From CAZQVN01 sp964596775 (lineage in GTDB: Bacteria; Eisenbacteria; RBG-16-71-46; JABDJR01; JAWXBZ01): a stretch of DNA of 64,000 nt. Made by a program: the position numbers and the translations under genes. The stretch's first letter is position 1. Every line of letters starts with the position of its first letter. The notes below the pieces were generated by a model that was not told the DNA's origin, did not search any database, and saw only the letters and a list, made by a program, of their open reading frames with translations. Shown here one piece after another: positions 56,498 through 64,000 of this stretch. The DNA is taken from contig CAZQVN010000018.1 of NCBI GenBank assembly GCA_964596775.1, positions 1 to 64,000 of the forward strand. The letters are read 5' to 3'.

Positions 56498-57680
56498 GTT
56501 CGCTGCTCCAGAACGTTTCCGCCGACCGGATGCGGCTCTCCGCCGCGATCAGGAACTGGCCGGACGTGACGACCCGGTCCCCTTCGTCGAGACCGGCGAG
56601 AACTTCGTGACGATCCCCGTAGCGCGCCCCGAGCGTGACCTCCACCGGCTTGAGCCGCCCCTCGCCGAGATCCACGAACACGATGCGGCGCGGTCCGGTG
56701 TAAAGAACTGCGGAAGCGGGAACGGTCAGCGCCGCGGTGCCCCCCGCGACGGAAAAATGCACGTCGGCGATCATGCCCGGGCGGAGGTCGCCGGAGGGGT
56801 TCGGCAGCCGGAGCCGGACGCGGGCCGTCCGGGTGGCCGGGTCGACCGTCGGGTAAACGAAATCGACGACCGCGTTCCACTCCCGTCCGGGAAACGCGGG
56901 GAGCGACACGCGGGCCGCCTGTCCCACTGTGATGGAGGCGAGGTCCGGCTCGTACACGTCCGCGTCGACCCGGACCGGGTCGGCGGGCGCCAGCCGGAAC
57001 AGCCGGGCGCCGGCCTGGACCGCCTGTCCGGCCACGACCTCCTTCTCGACCACGAAACCGGCCACCGGGGAGAGGAAGGGGATCTCGCGGAGCGGTTCCG
57101 CCGCCTCGGCGATCGCGGCGAGCTGGCGTTCCGTCACGTCGAGGAGTTCGAGCTTGCGGCGCGCCGCGTCGACGAGATAGTCGGAGCGGCTCCTGAGCGC
57201 CAGCCGGTACTCCTCGCCGGCGGCGTGGAGTTCCGGACTGTACAGCGAGAACAGCCGCTCTCCTTTCCGGACCGGGTCGCCGGCGGACGCCACGTCGAGC
57301 CGGGTGATCCAGCCCGACACCTTGAGCGTCACGTCGGTGAGCCGCGTTTCCTCCCAGGTGAGACGCGCGTTCGCGCGGATCGTCCCGTGCAGGGGTGCGC
57401 GGGTCACCGGGGCGGTCCGGATGCCGATCTCCTGGCGGCGGGCCGGCTCGACGACGATCACGCCGTCCGTTTCGTCGTCGGCGTTCACGGCGGTCAGGTC
57501 CATGCCGCAGATCGGGCAGCTGCCCGGCGTGTTCTGGCGGACGGACGGGTGCATCGGGCAGGTGTAGATCACCGCGGCCTCCGCGGTGTGCGTGTCGGAA
57601 GCGTCGCGGCCCGCCCGCCCGCAGCCGGACGCCGTGATCGAGACAGCGAGAACAACAAGTGCGAGAAGGAGGCGTGTCAT
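56484..57680 (-). CDS. cusB: CusB-like periplasmic adaptor with heavy-metal-binding domain
   Basis: A 398-residue membrane fusion protein and lipoprotein (lipobox ASGC, Cys20). An N-terminal heavy-metal-binding domain (YTCPMHPSVRQNTPGSCPIC, Cys41, Cys55, Cys58, then GMDL) precedes the adaptor core: KVSGWITRLDVASAGDPVRK, FLSPVAGFVVEKEVVAGQAV, RVDADVYEPDLASITVGQAA and the beta-barrel GARYGDRHEVLAGLDEGDRV. The C-terminus is His-rich (SSEHEHH). It links CusA to the outer-membrane channel and passes Cu/Ag ions to it. Its ATG overlaps the stop of the channel gene by 4 bp. Confidence 0.95.
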   Translation of the reverse strand: MTRLLLALVVLAVSITASGCGRAGRDASDTHTAEAAVIYTCPMHPSVRQNTPGSCPICGMDLTAVNADDETDGVIVVEPARRQEIGIRTAPVTRAPLHGTIRANARLTWEETRLTDVTLKVSGWITRLDVASAGDPVRKGERLFSLYSPELHAAGEEYRLALRSRSDYLVDAARRKLELLDVTERQLAAIAEAAEPLREIPFLSPVAGFVVEKEVVAGQAVQAGARLFRLAPADPVRVDADVYEPDLASITVGQAARVSLPAFPGREWNAVVDFVYPTVDPATRTARVRLRLPNPSGDLRPGMIADVHFSVAGGTAALTVPASAVLYTGPRRIVFVDLGEGRLKPVEVTLGARYGDRHEVLAGLDEGDRVVTSGQFLIAAESRIRSAETFWSSEHEHH

Positions 57681-59140
57681 GGCTGGTCTCCGTTTCCGCC
57701 CAGGCCGGGGATCCGGCCCAGGCTGTAGTCGAGTTCGGCCTGCCGCGTGAACAGGTCCGACTCCGCTTTCCACAGGTCGAGTTCGAGGGTGCGCAGGCCG
57801 CGCACGGCGTCGATCAGCGTCGTGAAGGAGTTCCGCCCGGTCACGAAACCGGCGCGGGCCGCCTCCACCTGGTCGGCCGCGGCGGGGAGGAGGCGGTTTT
57901 CGTGCAGGTCGAGCACCTGCTCCGCCTCCCGGACGCGCCGGAGGTTCCTGTGCACGTCCACCGCTACGCGGTCGGCGCGTTCCTCCGTTTCCCTCCGGGC
58001 GCGGTTCAGCGCGGCGTCCGCCTCCGCGATCGCGGCACTCCGGCGCCCCGTCTGGAGCGGAATGTTGAGCGACAGGCCGACCATCCAGCGGTGATCGTCC
58101 ATCGGCCACATCGACGACCAGGACGTCATCACGCCGAAGTCGGGCCGGCGGTCACTGCGGGCGAGCCTGAGTCGCGCCTCGCGCGACCGTTCCATGGCGC
58201 GGGCCGAGGCGATTTCGGGGTTCTCGGCCAGCGCTTCCGCGATGAACCCGGCCCCCGCTGCCGGGGCTTCACGGGCGGCATCACCGTTTCGCTCGAAGCG
58301 CGACCCGGCCCGTGGAAGCGCCGCCGGAGGCGGCGGCAGGGGCGCGTCCGGAGCGCGGTGCAGCAGCCCGTTGAGGGACGCCCGCACGATCTCCCGCTCG
58401 GAGTCGAGGACCAGGAGCTCCCGCTCGATGTGGGCCAGCTCCACTTCCGCGCGCAGCGGATCCTGCTGGGCGGCGTCACCGGTCACGTAGCGGGCGGTGG
58501 CGCTCTCCTTCAGGTCCGCGAGCAGCCGCGCGTGGGCGCGGTTGATCTCCCGCGCGCGCTCGATGACGAAGGCGCGGTCGTAGAGCATCACGGCCATCAG
58601 TGCCACGGCGCGGCGGGCGGACTCGTAGTCGCCCCGCGCGGCCTCCGCTTCGGCCATGGCCGCCCGGCCGGCCAGGCCCCGCTTGCCGAAGAACGGAAGG
58701 CGCTGGCCGATTTCGAACGTCTGCCCGAACCGCTCTCCGCCGATCGAAAGCGGGGCGGTGGACCATGAGGCCATCGGGTCCTCGAGAGACGTGGCGGCGG
58801 GCACGCGGTTCACGGCCTCCCGCCACCCCTGGCGGGCCGCCTCGATCGTGGGGCTTCGGTCCAGCACGGCGGCGACCAGCCGGTCGCGGTACAGAACGGA
58901 GTCTCCGGCGAAGAGGTCCCCACCCGGTTCGTCGGACGGGCGCGCGGGCCCGGTGCCGTCGCCGGGCGGGCGCGCGACCCCGGCATCGCCGCTCACGTTG
59001 TGACGGACGGGCTCCGTCGCTTCGAGATCGCGCACCATCGATCGCCACGCGGGCGGCGCGCCTGCGGAGCAGCCGGCCAGGGCCGGCAGCAGAATGAGCG
59101 CAACCCGGCCCAGGGCGCGTGGATATTCTGAAAAAATCAC
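57677..59140 (-). CDS. cusC: TolC-family outer-membrane lipoprotein (CusC-like)
   Basis: A 487-residue outer-membrane efflux protein. The GTG at 59140 is preceded by a near-perfect Shine-Dalgarno sequence (AAGGAGGAAACC), and gives a signal peptide with lipobox LAGC (Cys24). Two OEP repeats follow, with long amphipathic helices (VLDRSPTIEAARQGWREAVN, DYESARRAVALMAVMLYDRA, RRSAAIAEADAALNRARRET) and the family phrase EIGQRLPFFGKRGLAGRAAM. It forms the outer-membrane exit duct for the Cus pump. It follows the Cys-rich gene by 113 bp. Confidence 0.92.
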   Translation of the reverse strand: MIFSEYPRALGRVALILLPALAGCSAGAPPAWRSMVRDLEATEPVRHNVSGDAGVARPPGDGTGPARPSDEPGGDLFAGDSVLYRDRLVAAVLDRSPTIEAARQGWREAVNRVPAATSLEDPMASWSTAPLSIGGERFGQTFEIGQRLPFFGKRGLAGRAAMAEAEAARGDYESARRAVALMAVMLYDRAFVIERAREINRAHARLLADLKESATARYVTGDAAQQDPLRAEVELAHIERELLVLDSEREIVRASLNGLLHRAPDAPLPPPPAALPRAGSRFERNGDAAREAPAAGAGFIAEALAENPEIASARAMERSREARLRLARSDRRPDFGVMTSWSSMWPMDDHRWMVGLSLNIPLQTGRRSAAIAEADAALNRARRETEERADRVAVDVHRNLRRVREAEQVLDLHENRLLPAAADQVEAARAGFVTGRNSFTTLIDAVRGLRTLELDLWKAESDLFTRQAELDYSLGRIPGLGGNGDQP

Positions 59141-59253
59141 GGTTTCCTCCTTCAGAGGGTGGGAACGAGCGGATGCCGATCCGCCGGCGCGGAAGCCGGC
59201 GGCACCGCACACGGAACGCGGCGGCTGGACACACTTCGGCTGTTGAAGGAGGT

Positions 59254-59607
59254 CTAGCTCAGGAAACGACCGGTCAGGAGGAAGAGGGGCGGAGATTCCC
59301 GCTTCGAGAAGGAGGCGAAGTCGTCACGGATCCGGAGATCGCCGGGGGAAAGGATGTCGTCCGCCACCGAGGGAACCGGAACGAGGGCGGTCAGGGGGCT
59401 GCCGTCCGTGTCCGCCTTGACGGCGGAGGGTCTCTCGACGGGCGTCATACCGGGCGGGCAGCAGCAGGAAGCCTTCATCACCGGGGTTGCCGGGCAGTCG
59501 CAGCAGGCGGCCGGAGCCGGCGCACCCGGCCCGCAGGGGAGCGCCCGGGGAAGGGACAATCCGGCCATGCCGGTCAGCACGAGTACGACGAGAATCCGTT
59601 TCCACAT
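59254..59607 (-). CDS. Cys-rich exported small protein upstream of the Cus operon
   Basis: A 117-residue protein with a signal peptide (WKRILVVLVLTGMAGLSLPR). Seven cysteines lie within residues 25-50 (C25, C35, C36, C38, C48, C49, C50) in ALPCGPG, AACCDCP and SCCCPPGM, a density that suggests thiol coordination of Cu(I) or Ag(I). The C-terminal PPLFLLTGRFLS resembles the ending of small proteins found beside Cus/Czc operons. It is the first gene of the cluster, so it may buffer periplasmic copper for the pump; function is inferred. ATG 59607 has GGGGGG about 13 nt upstream; ATG 59617 is near but out of frame. Confidence 0.65.
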   Translation of the reverse strand: MWKRILVVLVLTGMAGLSLPRALPCGPGAPAPAACCDCPATPVMKASCCCPPGMTPVERPSAVKADTDGSPLTALVPVPSVADDILSPGDLRIRDDFASFSKRESPPLFLLTGRFLS

Positions 59608-59611
59608 GTCT

Positions 59612-59696
59612 TCATGCTAACCCCCCGAGCCCCAAAAAAACAAACGGACTTTTCAAAACCCTGCCCAACTCCTGCCATATTTGACGTTTAGCATGA
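59612..59696. promoter_or_regulatory. Inverted TCATGCTAA/TTAGCATGA pair in the Cus/MacA divergent region
   Basis: TCATGCTAA (59612-59620) and TTAGCATGA (59688-59696) are perfect 9-bp inverted repeats separated by 67 bp of AT-richer DNA that holds an A-run of seven. They lie between the divergent Cys-rich/Cus operon and the MacA-like operon, so a shared regulator site is possible. The full 253-bp gap 59608-59860 shows no other gene. Confidence 0.4.
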
Positions 59697-59860
59697 CCGA
59701 AGTCACACTGACGCGCCCCGGGGGGACCGGCCGGCTCCGCACGGGGGCGGTCGGCCGCTTCCGCGGATACCGTACCGGGCTCTCGGCCCACGACAGCGTT
59801 TTCAGGCGCACGGCGCAGGACACTGCGGCCTCGGCGCGGCAACAGTCACGAGGAAGAACC

Positions 59861-61210
59861 ATGAAGACAGTGATCATCACCGTCCTTCTGCTGGCGCTGG
59901 CCGCCACGGCGGGATTTCTGCAGTTCAGTCGGAAGAAGGACACGAACAGCTACCGGTTCGTGGAGGTGGAAAAGGGGACGCTGGAGTCGGTCGTCTCCTC
60001 CACCGGAACGCTCAAGGCCACGTCCACCGTGCAGGTGGGAACGCAGGTGTCCGGCCAGATCGACGCGATCTACGCCGACTTCAACGACCGGGTGAAACAG
60101 GGGCAGCTGATCGCCCGGATCGATCCCACGCTCCTCCAGCAGGAGGTGCTGTCCGCGGAAACCGCCGTGGAACGGAGCCAGGCGGAGCGGGACCAGGCGG
60201 CCCGCGAGATGGAGCGGGCGCAGCGCCTGTTCGACCAGAAGGCGATCACCGAGAGCGAGTTCAGCGTGAAGCAGTACGAGATGGCGCTGGCGAAGGCTTC
60301 TAACGACGCGGCCCGGATCAACCTGGACAAGGCGCGGCGCAATCTCAAGTACACGGAGATCCGCGCCCCGGTGGACGGGACGGTGCTCGAACGGAACGTG
60401 GACGTGGGACAGACCGTGGCCGCGAGCCTGTCGGCGCCCCAGCTGTTCCTGATCGCCGGCGACCTCTCGGAGATGGAGATCGTGGCGCTCGTCGACGAGA
60501 GCGACATCGGGAGGATCGTGCCGGACCAGGAAGTCCGCTTCACGGTGCAGGCGTTCCCGGAACGGAAGTACACGGGCACGGTGCGGCAGGTGCGCCTCCA
60601 GTCGACGACGCAGGAAAACGTGGTCAACTATCTCGTGGCCGTGGCGGTGGACAATCCGGACGGCAGCCTGCTCCCCGGCATGACCGCAACCGTGGAGTTC
60701 ATCGTGAAACGGGCGGACGACGTGCTCAAGGTGTCGAACGCCGCGATCCGCTTCCAGCCGACCGAGGCGATGCGGGCGGAGATGCGGGAGCGGCGCGGCG
60801 GCAACGACCGCGAACCGCGCGGAGGAGCGGATTCCACGTCCGCCGGTCGCGGTCGCGGCGGGGATGGGGCAGGTGGAACGGGCGGCGGCGCGGGCAACCG
60901 GGCGGGCGGAGGATTCAACGGCGGCAGCCGCCAGGGCGGAGCATGGCCGGGAGGAAGCGGGTCCGGCGCACGTCAGCGCCGCAGCGACCGCGCCCTGCTC
61001 TGGGTCGTCGGTTCCGACGGCAGGCTCGACGTCGTGCCGGTGAAGACCGGCATCACCGACGGACAGTCCACGCAGATCGAGGGCGCCGGCGTCACCGAGG
61101 GGATGCAGGTGATCGCCGCGGTCACGTCCACGTCGGCTCCCGCGGCCACGAACCCGTTCGAGAACCGCTCGCAGGCGGGGCAGAACCGCGGCCCACGGCC
61201 CGGATTCTAG
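59861..61210 (+). CDS. MacA-like periplasmic adaptor (membrane fusion protein)
   Basis: A 449-residue adaptor with an N-terminal anchor helix (KTVIITVLLLALAATAGFLQ). Biotinyl-lipoyl halves (GTQVSGQIDAIYADFNDRVK, QGQLIARIDPTLLQQEVLSA, ARRNLKYTEIRAPVDGTVLE) flank a coiled-coil hairpin; beta-barrel LVDESDIGRIVPDQEVRFTV. A Gly/Arg-rich insert of about 60 residues (about 305-370) interrupts the C-terminal domain, which resumes at RALLWVVGSDGRLDVVPVKT. It would couple an ABC exporter to a TolC-like duct. ATG 59861 has GAGGAAG 7-8 nt upstream. It starts the operon with the ABC ATPase 4 bp downstream. Confidence 0.9.
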   Translation: MKTVIITVLLLALAATAGFLQFSRKKDTNSYRFVEVEKGTLESVVSSTGTLKATSTVQVGTQVSGQIDAIYADFNDRVKQGQLIARIDPTLLQQEVLSAETAVERSQAERDQAAREMERAQRLFDQKAITESEFSVKQYEMALAKASNDAARINLDKARRNLKYTEIRAPVDGTVLERNVDVGQTVAASLSAPQLFLIAGDLSEMEIVALVDESDIGRIVPDQEVRFTVQAFPERKYTGTVRQVRLQSTTQENVVNYLVAVAVDNPDGSLLPGMTATVEFIVKRADDVLKVSNAAIRFQPTEAMRAEMRERRGGNDREPRGGADSTSAGRGRGGDGAGGTGGGAGNRAGGGFNGGSRQGGAWPGGSGSGARQRRSDRALLWVVGSDGRLDVVPVKTGITDGQSTQIEGAGVTEGMQVIAAVTSTSAPAATNPFENRSQAGQNRGPRPGF

Positions 61211-61214
61211 GCGC

Positions 61215-61964
61215 ATGACGGACATCGTCATCGAGGCGGCGGCGCTGGCCCGCACCTACGTCATGGGAAAGAACGAAGTGCACGCGCTGCGCGGCGTGGA
61301 CCTGACCGTCCGCCGGGGCGAGATGCTGGCGATCATGGGCGCTTCCGGTTCCGGCAAGTCGACGCTGATGAACATCCTCGGCTGCCTGGACCGCCCCACG
61401 TCAGGGAGCTATACGCTGGACGGCACGCGGGTCGACCGGATGGACCGGAACGGCCTGGCCGGGGTACGCAACCGGAACATCGGATTCGTATTCCAGGGGT
61501 TCAACCTGCTGCCGCGGACGACGGCGCTCGAAAACGTGGAGCTTCCGCTCCTCTACGACCGCTCGGGAAAAAGCCGGAGCACCCGGGCCATGGCCGAGGC
61601 GGCGCTCCGCCGCGTCGGCCTCGGCGAGCGGATGGATCACGAGCCGAGCGAACTCTCCGGCGGTCAGCAGCAGCGGGTGGCGATCGCCCGGGCGCTGGTC
61701 ACCGAGCCGTCGCTCGTCCTCGCCGACGAGCCGACCGGCAACCTGGATTCGCGGACGTCGCTGGAGGTGATGGCGCTGTTCCAGGCGCTGAACGACGAAG
61801 GGGTCACGGTGCTGCTCGTCACGCATGAATCGGACATCTCGCACCATGCGAAGCGGATCGTGGAACTGCGCGACGGGCGGGTGATCCGCGACGAGGCGGT
61901 CGGCGATCGCCGGGACGCGGGAAAGGACCTCAACCGGCTCGCCGAGCCGGTTGAGCACGCATGA
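61215..61964 (+). CDS. MacB/LolD-type ABC transporter ATPase
   Basis: A 249-residue nucleotide-binding protein: Walker A GASGSGKST, Q-loop FVFQGFNLLPRTT, signature LSGGQQQRVAIARALVTEPS, Walker B LVLADEPTGNLDS and H-loop VTHESDI. The LSGGQQQRVAIARAL and GFNLLPR pattern is that of the MacB/LolD/FtsE branch. In E. coli MacB the ATPase is fused to its permease; here it is a separate polypeptide whose stop overlaps the permease ATG by 4 bp. It energises export by the downstream FtsX-like permease and the MacA-like adaptor. Confidence 0.96.
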   Translation: MTDIVIEAAALARTYVMGKNEVHALRGVDLTVRRGEMLAIMGASGSGKSTLMNILGCLDRPTSGSYTLDGTRVDRMDRNGLAGVRNRNIGFVFQGFNLLPRTTALENVELPLLYDRSGKSRSTRAMAEAALRRVGLGERMDHEPSELSGGQQQRVAIARALVTEPSLVLADEPTGNLDSRTSLEVMALFQALNDEGVTVLLVTHESDISHHAKRIVELRDGRVIRDEAVGDRRDAGKDLNRLAEPVEHA

Positions 61965-63178
61965 ACGCCCGCGTCCTCATCCGGGTGGCCGGAAAGAGCA
62001 TCCTCAAGAACAAGATGCGCACGTTCCTCACGATGCTCGGCATCATCATCGGCGTGGCCGCGGTCATCATGATGGTGGCGATCGGCGGCGGCGCCAGGAG
62101 CCAGATCGAGGAGCGGATCAAGAGCCTCGGCACGAACATGATCGTGATCACCCCCGGCGCGGCGACGACCGGCGGCGTCAGCCAGGGGCAGCAGGCGTTC
62201 AACAGCCTCACGCTCGCCGATGCCGACCTGCTCCGCGAACAGTCGTTCCTCCTGTCCGGCGTATCGCCGGTCGTGATGACCCGCGCCCAGGCGATCGGCG
62301 GGGAGGGCAACTGGCGCACGTTCATCCTCGGCGTCAGCACCGACTACCCGGTGATCCGCGACTGGGCGGTCAGCGACGGCGTGTTCTTCGACGACGCGGA
62401 CGTGCGGAGCATGCGCAAGGTGGCCGTGCTCGGAAAGACGGTGGCCGACGCGCTGTTTCCCGGCCAGGATCCGATCGGGCGGCAGATCCAGCTCCGCAAC
62501 GTGCCGTTCAAGGTCGTGGCGGTCCTGAACCCCAAGGGGCAGACGGCGGAGGGGAACGACCAGGACGACGTGATCCTCGCTCCGTACACGACGGTGCAGA
62601 ACCGCCTCTCGGGGTGGTCCCGCATCGGGCAGATCCTCACCAGCACGTTTTCGCCCGAGGACATCCCCGCCGCACAGGAGGAGATCCGGGTGATCCTCCG
62701 CGAGTCGCACCGCCTCGGCACGAACGAGCCGGAGGACTTCACGATCAGGAACCAGGCGGACCTGGCGGAAACGGCCCAGGCCACCACCGAGGTGATGACG
62801 CTGCTCCTCTCGGCCATCGCCGGGATCTCGCTCCTGGTCGGCGGCATCGGGATCATGAACATCATGCTCGTGTCGGTCACCGAGAGGACGCGGGAGATCG
62901 GACTGCGCCTGGCGCTCGGTGCCCGCGGGTCCGACGTGATGAAGCAGTTCCTCGTCGAGAGCGTGGTGATGAGCGCGGTCGGGGGCGTCATCGGCGTCCT
63001 CGTCGGGTTCGGCGGGAGTTCGATCCTGTCGGCCCTGACCGGGTGGTCGGTGCGGATTTCCCCGCCGGTGGTCGGCGTGGCGCTCCTGTTCGCCGCCTCG
63101 GTCGGCATCTTCTTCGGGTTCTATCCGGCCCGGCGGGCCGCGGCCCTCGATCCGATCGAGGCCCTGCGCTACGAGTAG
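61961..63178 (+). CDS. MacB-type FtsX-family ABC permease
   Basis: A 405-residue permease: TM1 (about 20-42, MRTFLTMLGIIIGVAAVIMM), a large periplasmic MacB_PCD domain (about 45-270, ending in ATTEVMTLLLSA) and three C-terminal TM helices (AIAGISLLVGGIGIMNIMLV, SVVMSAVGGVIGVLVGFG, VVGVALLFAASVGIFFGFYP), closing with PARRAAALDPIEALRYE. The motif VGGIGIMNIMLVSVTERTRE is diagnostic of MacB. Overlap with the ATPase gene and position after the MacA-like gene make this a MacAB-type mechanotransmission exporter; the cargo (macrolide, siderophore, lipid or peptide) cannot be inferred. Confidence 0.95.
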   Translation: MNARVLIRVAGKSILKNKMRTFLTMLGIIIGVAAVIMMVAIGGGARSQIEERIKSLGTNMIVITPGAATTGGVSQGQQAFNSLTLADADLLREQSFLLSGVSPVVMTRAQAIGGEGNWRTFILGVSTDYPVIRDWAVSDGVFFDDADVRSMRKVAVLGKTVADALFPGQDPIGRQIQLRNVPFKVVAVLNPKGQTAEGNDQDDVILAPYTTVQNRLSGWSRIGQILTSTFSPEDIPAAQEEIRVILRESHRLGTNEPEDFTIRNQADLAETAQATTEVMTLLLSAIAGISLLVGGIGIMNIMLVSVTERTREIGLRLALGARGSDVMKQFLVESVVMSAVGGVIGVLVGFGGSSILSALTGWSVRISPPVVGVALLFAASVGIFFGFYPARRAAALDPIEALRYE

Positions 63179-63210
63179 GGCCGGACCCACCCCGCCCGCC
63201 CTGCCGGGAA

Positions 63211-63226
63211 CATGACATTCGTCATG
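63211..63226. promoter_or_regulatory. CATGAC-ATTC-GTCATG palindrome upstream of the Rrf2 gene
   Basis: Perfect 6-bp arms around a 4-nt centre, about 80 bp upstream of the Rrf2-family start codon. A further half-like GTCATGAT lies at 63247-63254. The length and position fit an Rrf2-type autoregulatory operator. Confidence 0.5.
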
Positions 63227-63263
63227 AACGATTCCGGACCGGCTCGGTCATGATCCCGAGGCA

Positions 63264-63282
63264 CCGGCTCATTCCGAGCCGG
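63264..63282 (+). promoter_or_regulatory. Hairpin in the Rrf2 leader
   Basis: CCGGCTC (63264-63270) pairs with GAGCCGG (63276-63282) across a 5-nt loop, about 22 nt upstream of the start codon. It could also serve as the MacB operon 3' structure; no T-run follows. Confidence 0.35.
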
Positions 63283-63304
63283 ACGGGACCGCCTGGAGGA
63301 CGAC

Positions 63305-63748
63305 ATGACCCGGTACCTGAGCCGAGGAAGCCAGTACGCAGTGCAGGCCATGGTTCATCTGGCCGCATTCCCGGAGAAAACGATCGTCCGCCAGAGTGAC
63401 GTATCCGAAGCGACCGGTGTTCCGCTGCCGTACCTCTCGAAGATCCTGGCCGGGCTGGCCCGGGCCGGGCTCGTCGTGGCTCGCCGGGGGCCGACGGGCG
63501 GAGTCCGGATCGCCCGACATCCGGCCACCATCACCGTGGGGGATATCCTCCGGGCCGTCGACGGAACGACGCACGACACCGGCTGCCTGCTCGGTCACGG
63601 CGAGTGCAACGAGGAGAACCCGTGCGCCCTGCACGGCTCCTGGGTTTCGATCCGGCGCCGGATCGAAATGGAAATCCACGGCCGGACCCTGGCGGAGCTT
63701 CAGGATCGTGCCTGGACAGCCGGCGTGGCGGGGCGGAATCGGGCCTGA
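63305..63748 (+). CDS. Rrf2-family Fe-S cluster transcription regulator
   Basis: A 147-residue winged-helix regulator: MTRYLSRGSQYAVQAMVHLA, VRQSDVSEATGVPLPYLSKI, LAGLARAGLVVARRGPTGGV. The three cysteines of IscR/NsrR-type cluster ligands are present as C94-x6-C101-x5-C107 (DTGCLLGHGECNEENPCALH), so it should bind an Fe-S cluster and sense redox, NO or iron-sulfur status. GGAGGAC lies about 6 nt upstream of the ATG. It is downstream of the MacAB-like operon but has its own palindrome-bearing upstream region, so it is probably separately regulated or controls that operon. Confidence 0.93.
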   Translation: MTRYLSRGSQYAVQAMVHLAAFPEKTIVRQSDVSEATGVPLPYLSKILAGLARAGLVVARRGPTGGVRIARHPATITVGDILRAVDGTTHDTGCLLGHGECNEENPCALHGSWVSIRRRIEMEIHGRTLAELQDRAWTAGVAGRNRA

Positions 63749-63776
63749 TTTTCGCCTTTCGGCTCCCGTGCTTGAC

Positions 63777-63923
63777 GGGTTCCGGTGGTCCGTTCCCCTC
63801 CTCGGGGGACGCTCCGTCTCGGCATCCCTGCCTCGACTCCGCTCGGCGCTCCGCACGGCTCCGCCATCCTGGCTCCGCCGGCTCCGCGACGCCCCCTCGG
63901 AAGGGAACGAACCACCGGAACCC
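63777..63923. repeat. 147-bp element bounded by a 21-bp inverted repeat
   Basis: GGGTTCCGGTGGTCCGTTCCC (63777-63797) is the reverse complement of 63903-63923 with one mismatch (20 of 21). Inside lie GGGGG/CCCCC stretches that continue the pairing imperfectly, and runs of GGCTCCGC-like repeats. The remaining sequence to 64000 shows no gene. Confidence 0.6.
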
Positions 63924-64000
63924 CTGACGCGGCCTTGCTTTGGGGGGGAAGGGCATCACGGTGTTGCTGAATTGGAGGTCCGCGTCCGTTCCTGAGGCCG

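Noticed and set aside
63749..64000. Short ORFs on both strands in the terminal gap
   Set aside because: They arise from a GC-rich palindromic repeat; open frames on both strands mirror each other, as expected of inverted-repeat DNA rather than genes.

Overview
The window is high-GC DNA (about two thirds G+C by eye) from a diderm, flagellated bacterium. Outer-membrane structures are implied by the flagellar L- and P-ring genes flgH and flgI, an RND copper/silver efflux tripartite system and a TolC-like lipoprotein. The flg gene order, two sigma-54 promoters, several NtrC-family regulators, an MglA-type Ras-like GTPase, an MJ0042-type zinc finger and many TPR proteins point to a Deltaproteobacteria/Myxococcota-like lineage or a related candidate phylum (Eisenbacteria- or Krumholzibacteriota-like). 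The sequence alone does not settle the taxon. No tRNA, rRNA, CRISPR array, transposase or phage gene was seen.

Layout. 1-20.7 kb is mixed chromosomal content: TPR protein, rpmB, recG plus a zinc-finger gene, a beta-helix lipoprotein with an XRE-cupin regulator, a histidine kinase/NtrC pair, an extended MglA GTPase, a second TPR protein with a 39-bp tandem repeat, uppP, a membrane SpoIIE-type phosphatase head-to-head with a GT39 transferase, a degenerate receiver protein, and an SLC13/RCK transporter. 20.9-37.8 kb is one long plus-strand operon driven by a clear sigma-54 promoter: flgF-flgG-flgA-flgH-flgI-flgJ-flgN-flgK-flgL-fliW-csrA, followed with almost no gap by a 1689-residue multi-glycosyltransferase and a 1020-residue twin glycosyltransferase/TPR protein. 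38.0-43.4 kb holds an orphan histidine kinase and then the filament cluster fliC-fliS-fliD-flaG-fliT-like. 43.5-45.8 kb (minus strand) pairs a ModA-like binding protein with a CPA1 antiporter. 46.0-49.8 kb is an NtrB/NtrC-like pair plus a lipoprotein. 49.9-53.3 kb is a second sigma-54-driven operon (TPR membrane protein, FlgS/FlrB-like kinase, FlgR/FlrC-like activator). 53.3-59.6 kb (minus strand) is a Cus-type copper/silver efflux operon with a Cys-rich leader gene. 59.9-63.2 kb is a MacA/ABC/FtsX export operon, followed by an Rrf2 regulator next to a palindrome and a large inverted repeat.

How the genes fit together. The sigma-54 kinase/activator operon and the flg operon share nearly identical -24/-12 elements, so they probably form one flagellar transcription hierarchy. 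FliW and CsrA are encoded in the late part of the flg operon, and the fliC leader carries a GGA-loop hairpin plus a GGA in its Shine-Dalgarno sequence. This is the arrangement expected for FliW-CsrA-flagellin homeostasis. The two giant glycosyltransferases at the end of the operon are the most unusual proteins here and are candidates for a filament or cell-surface glycosylation module.
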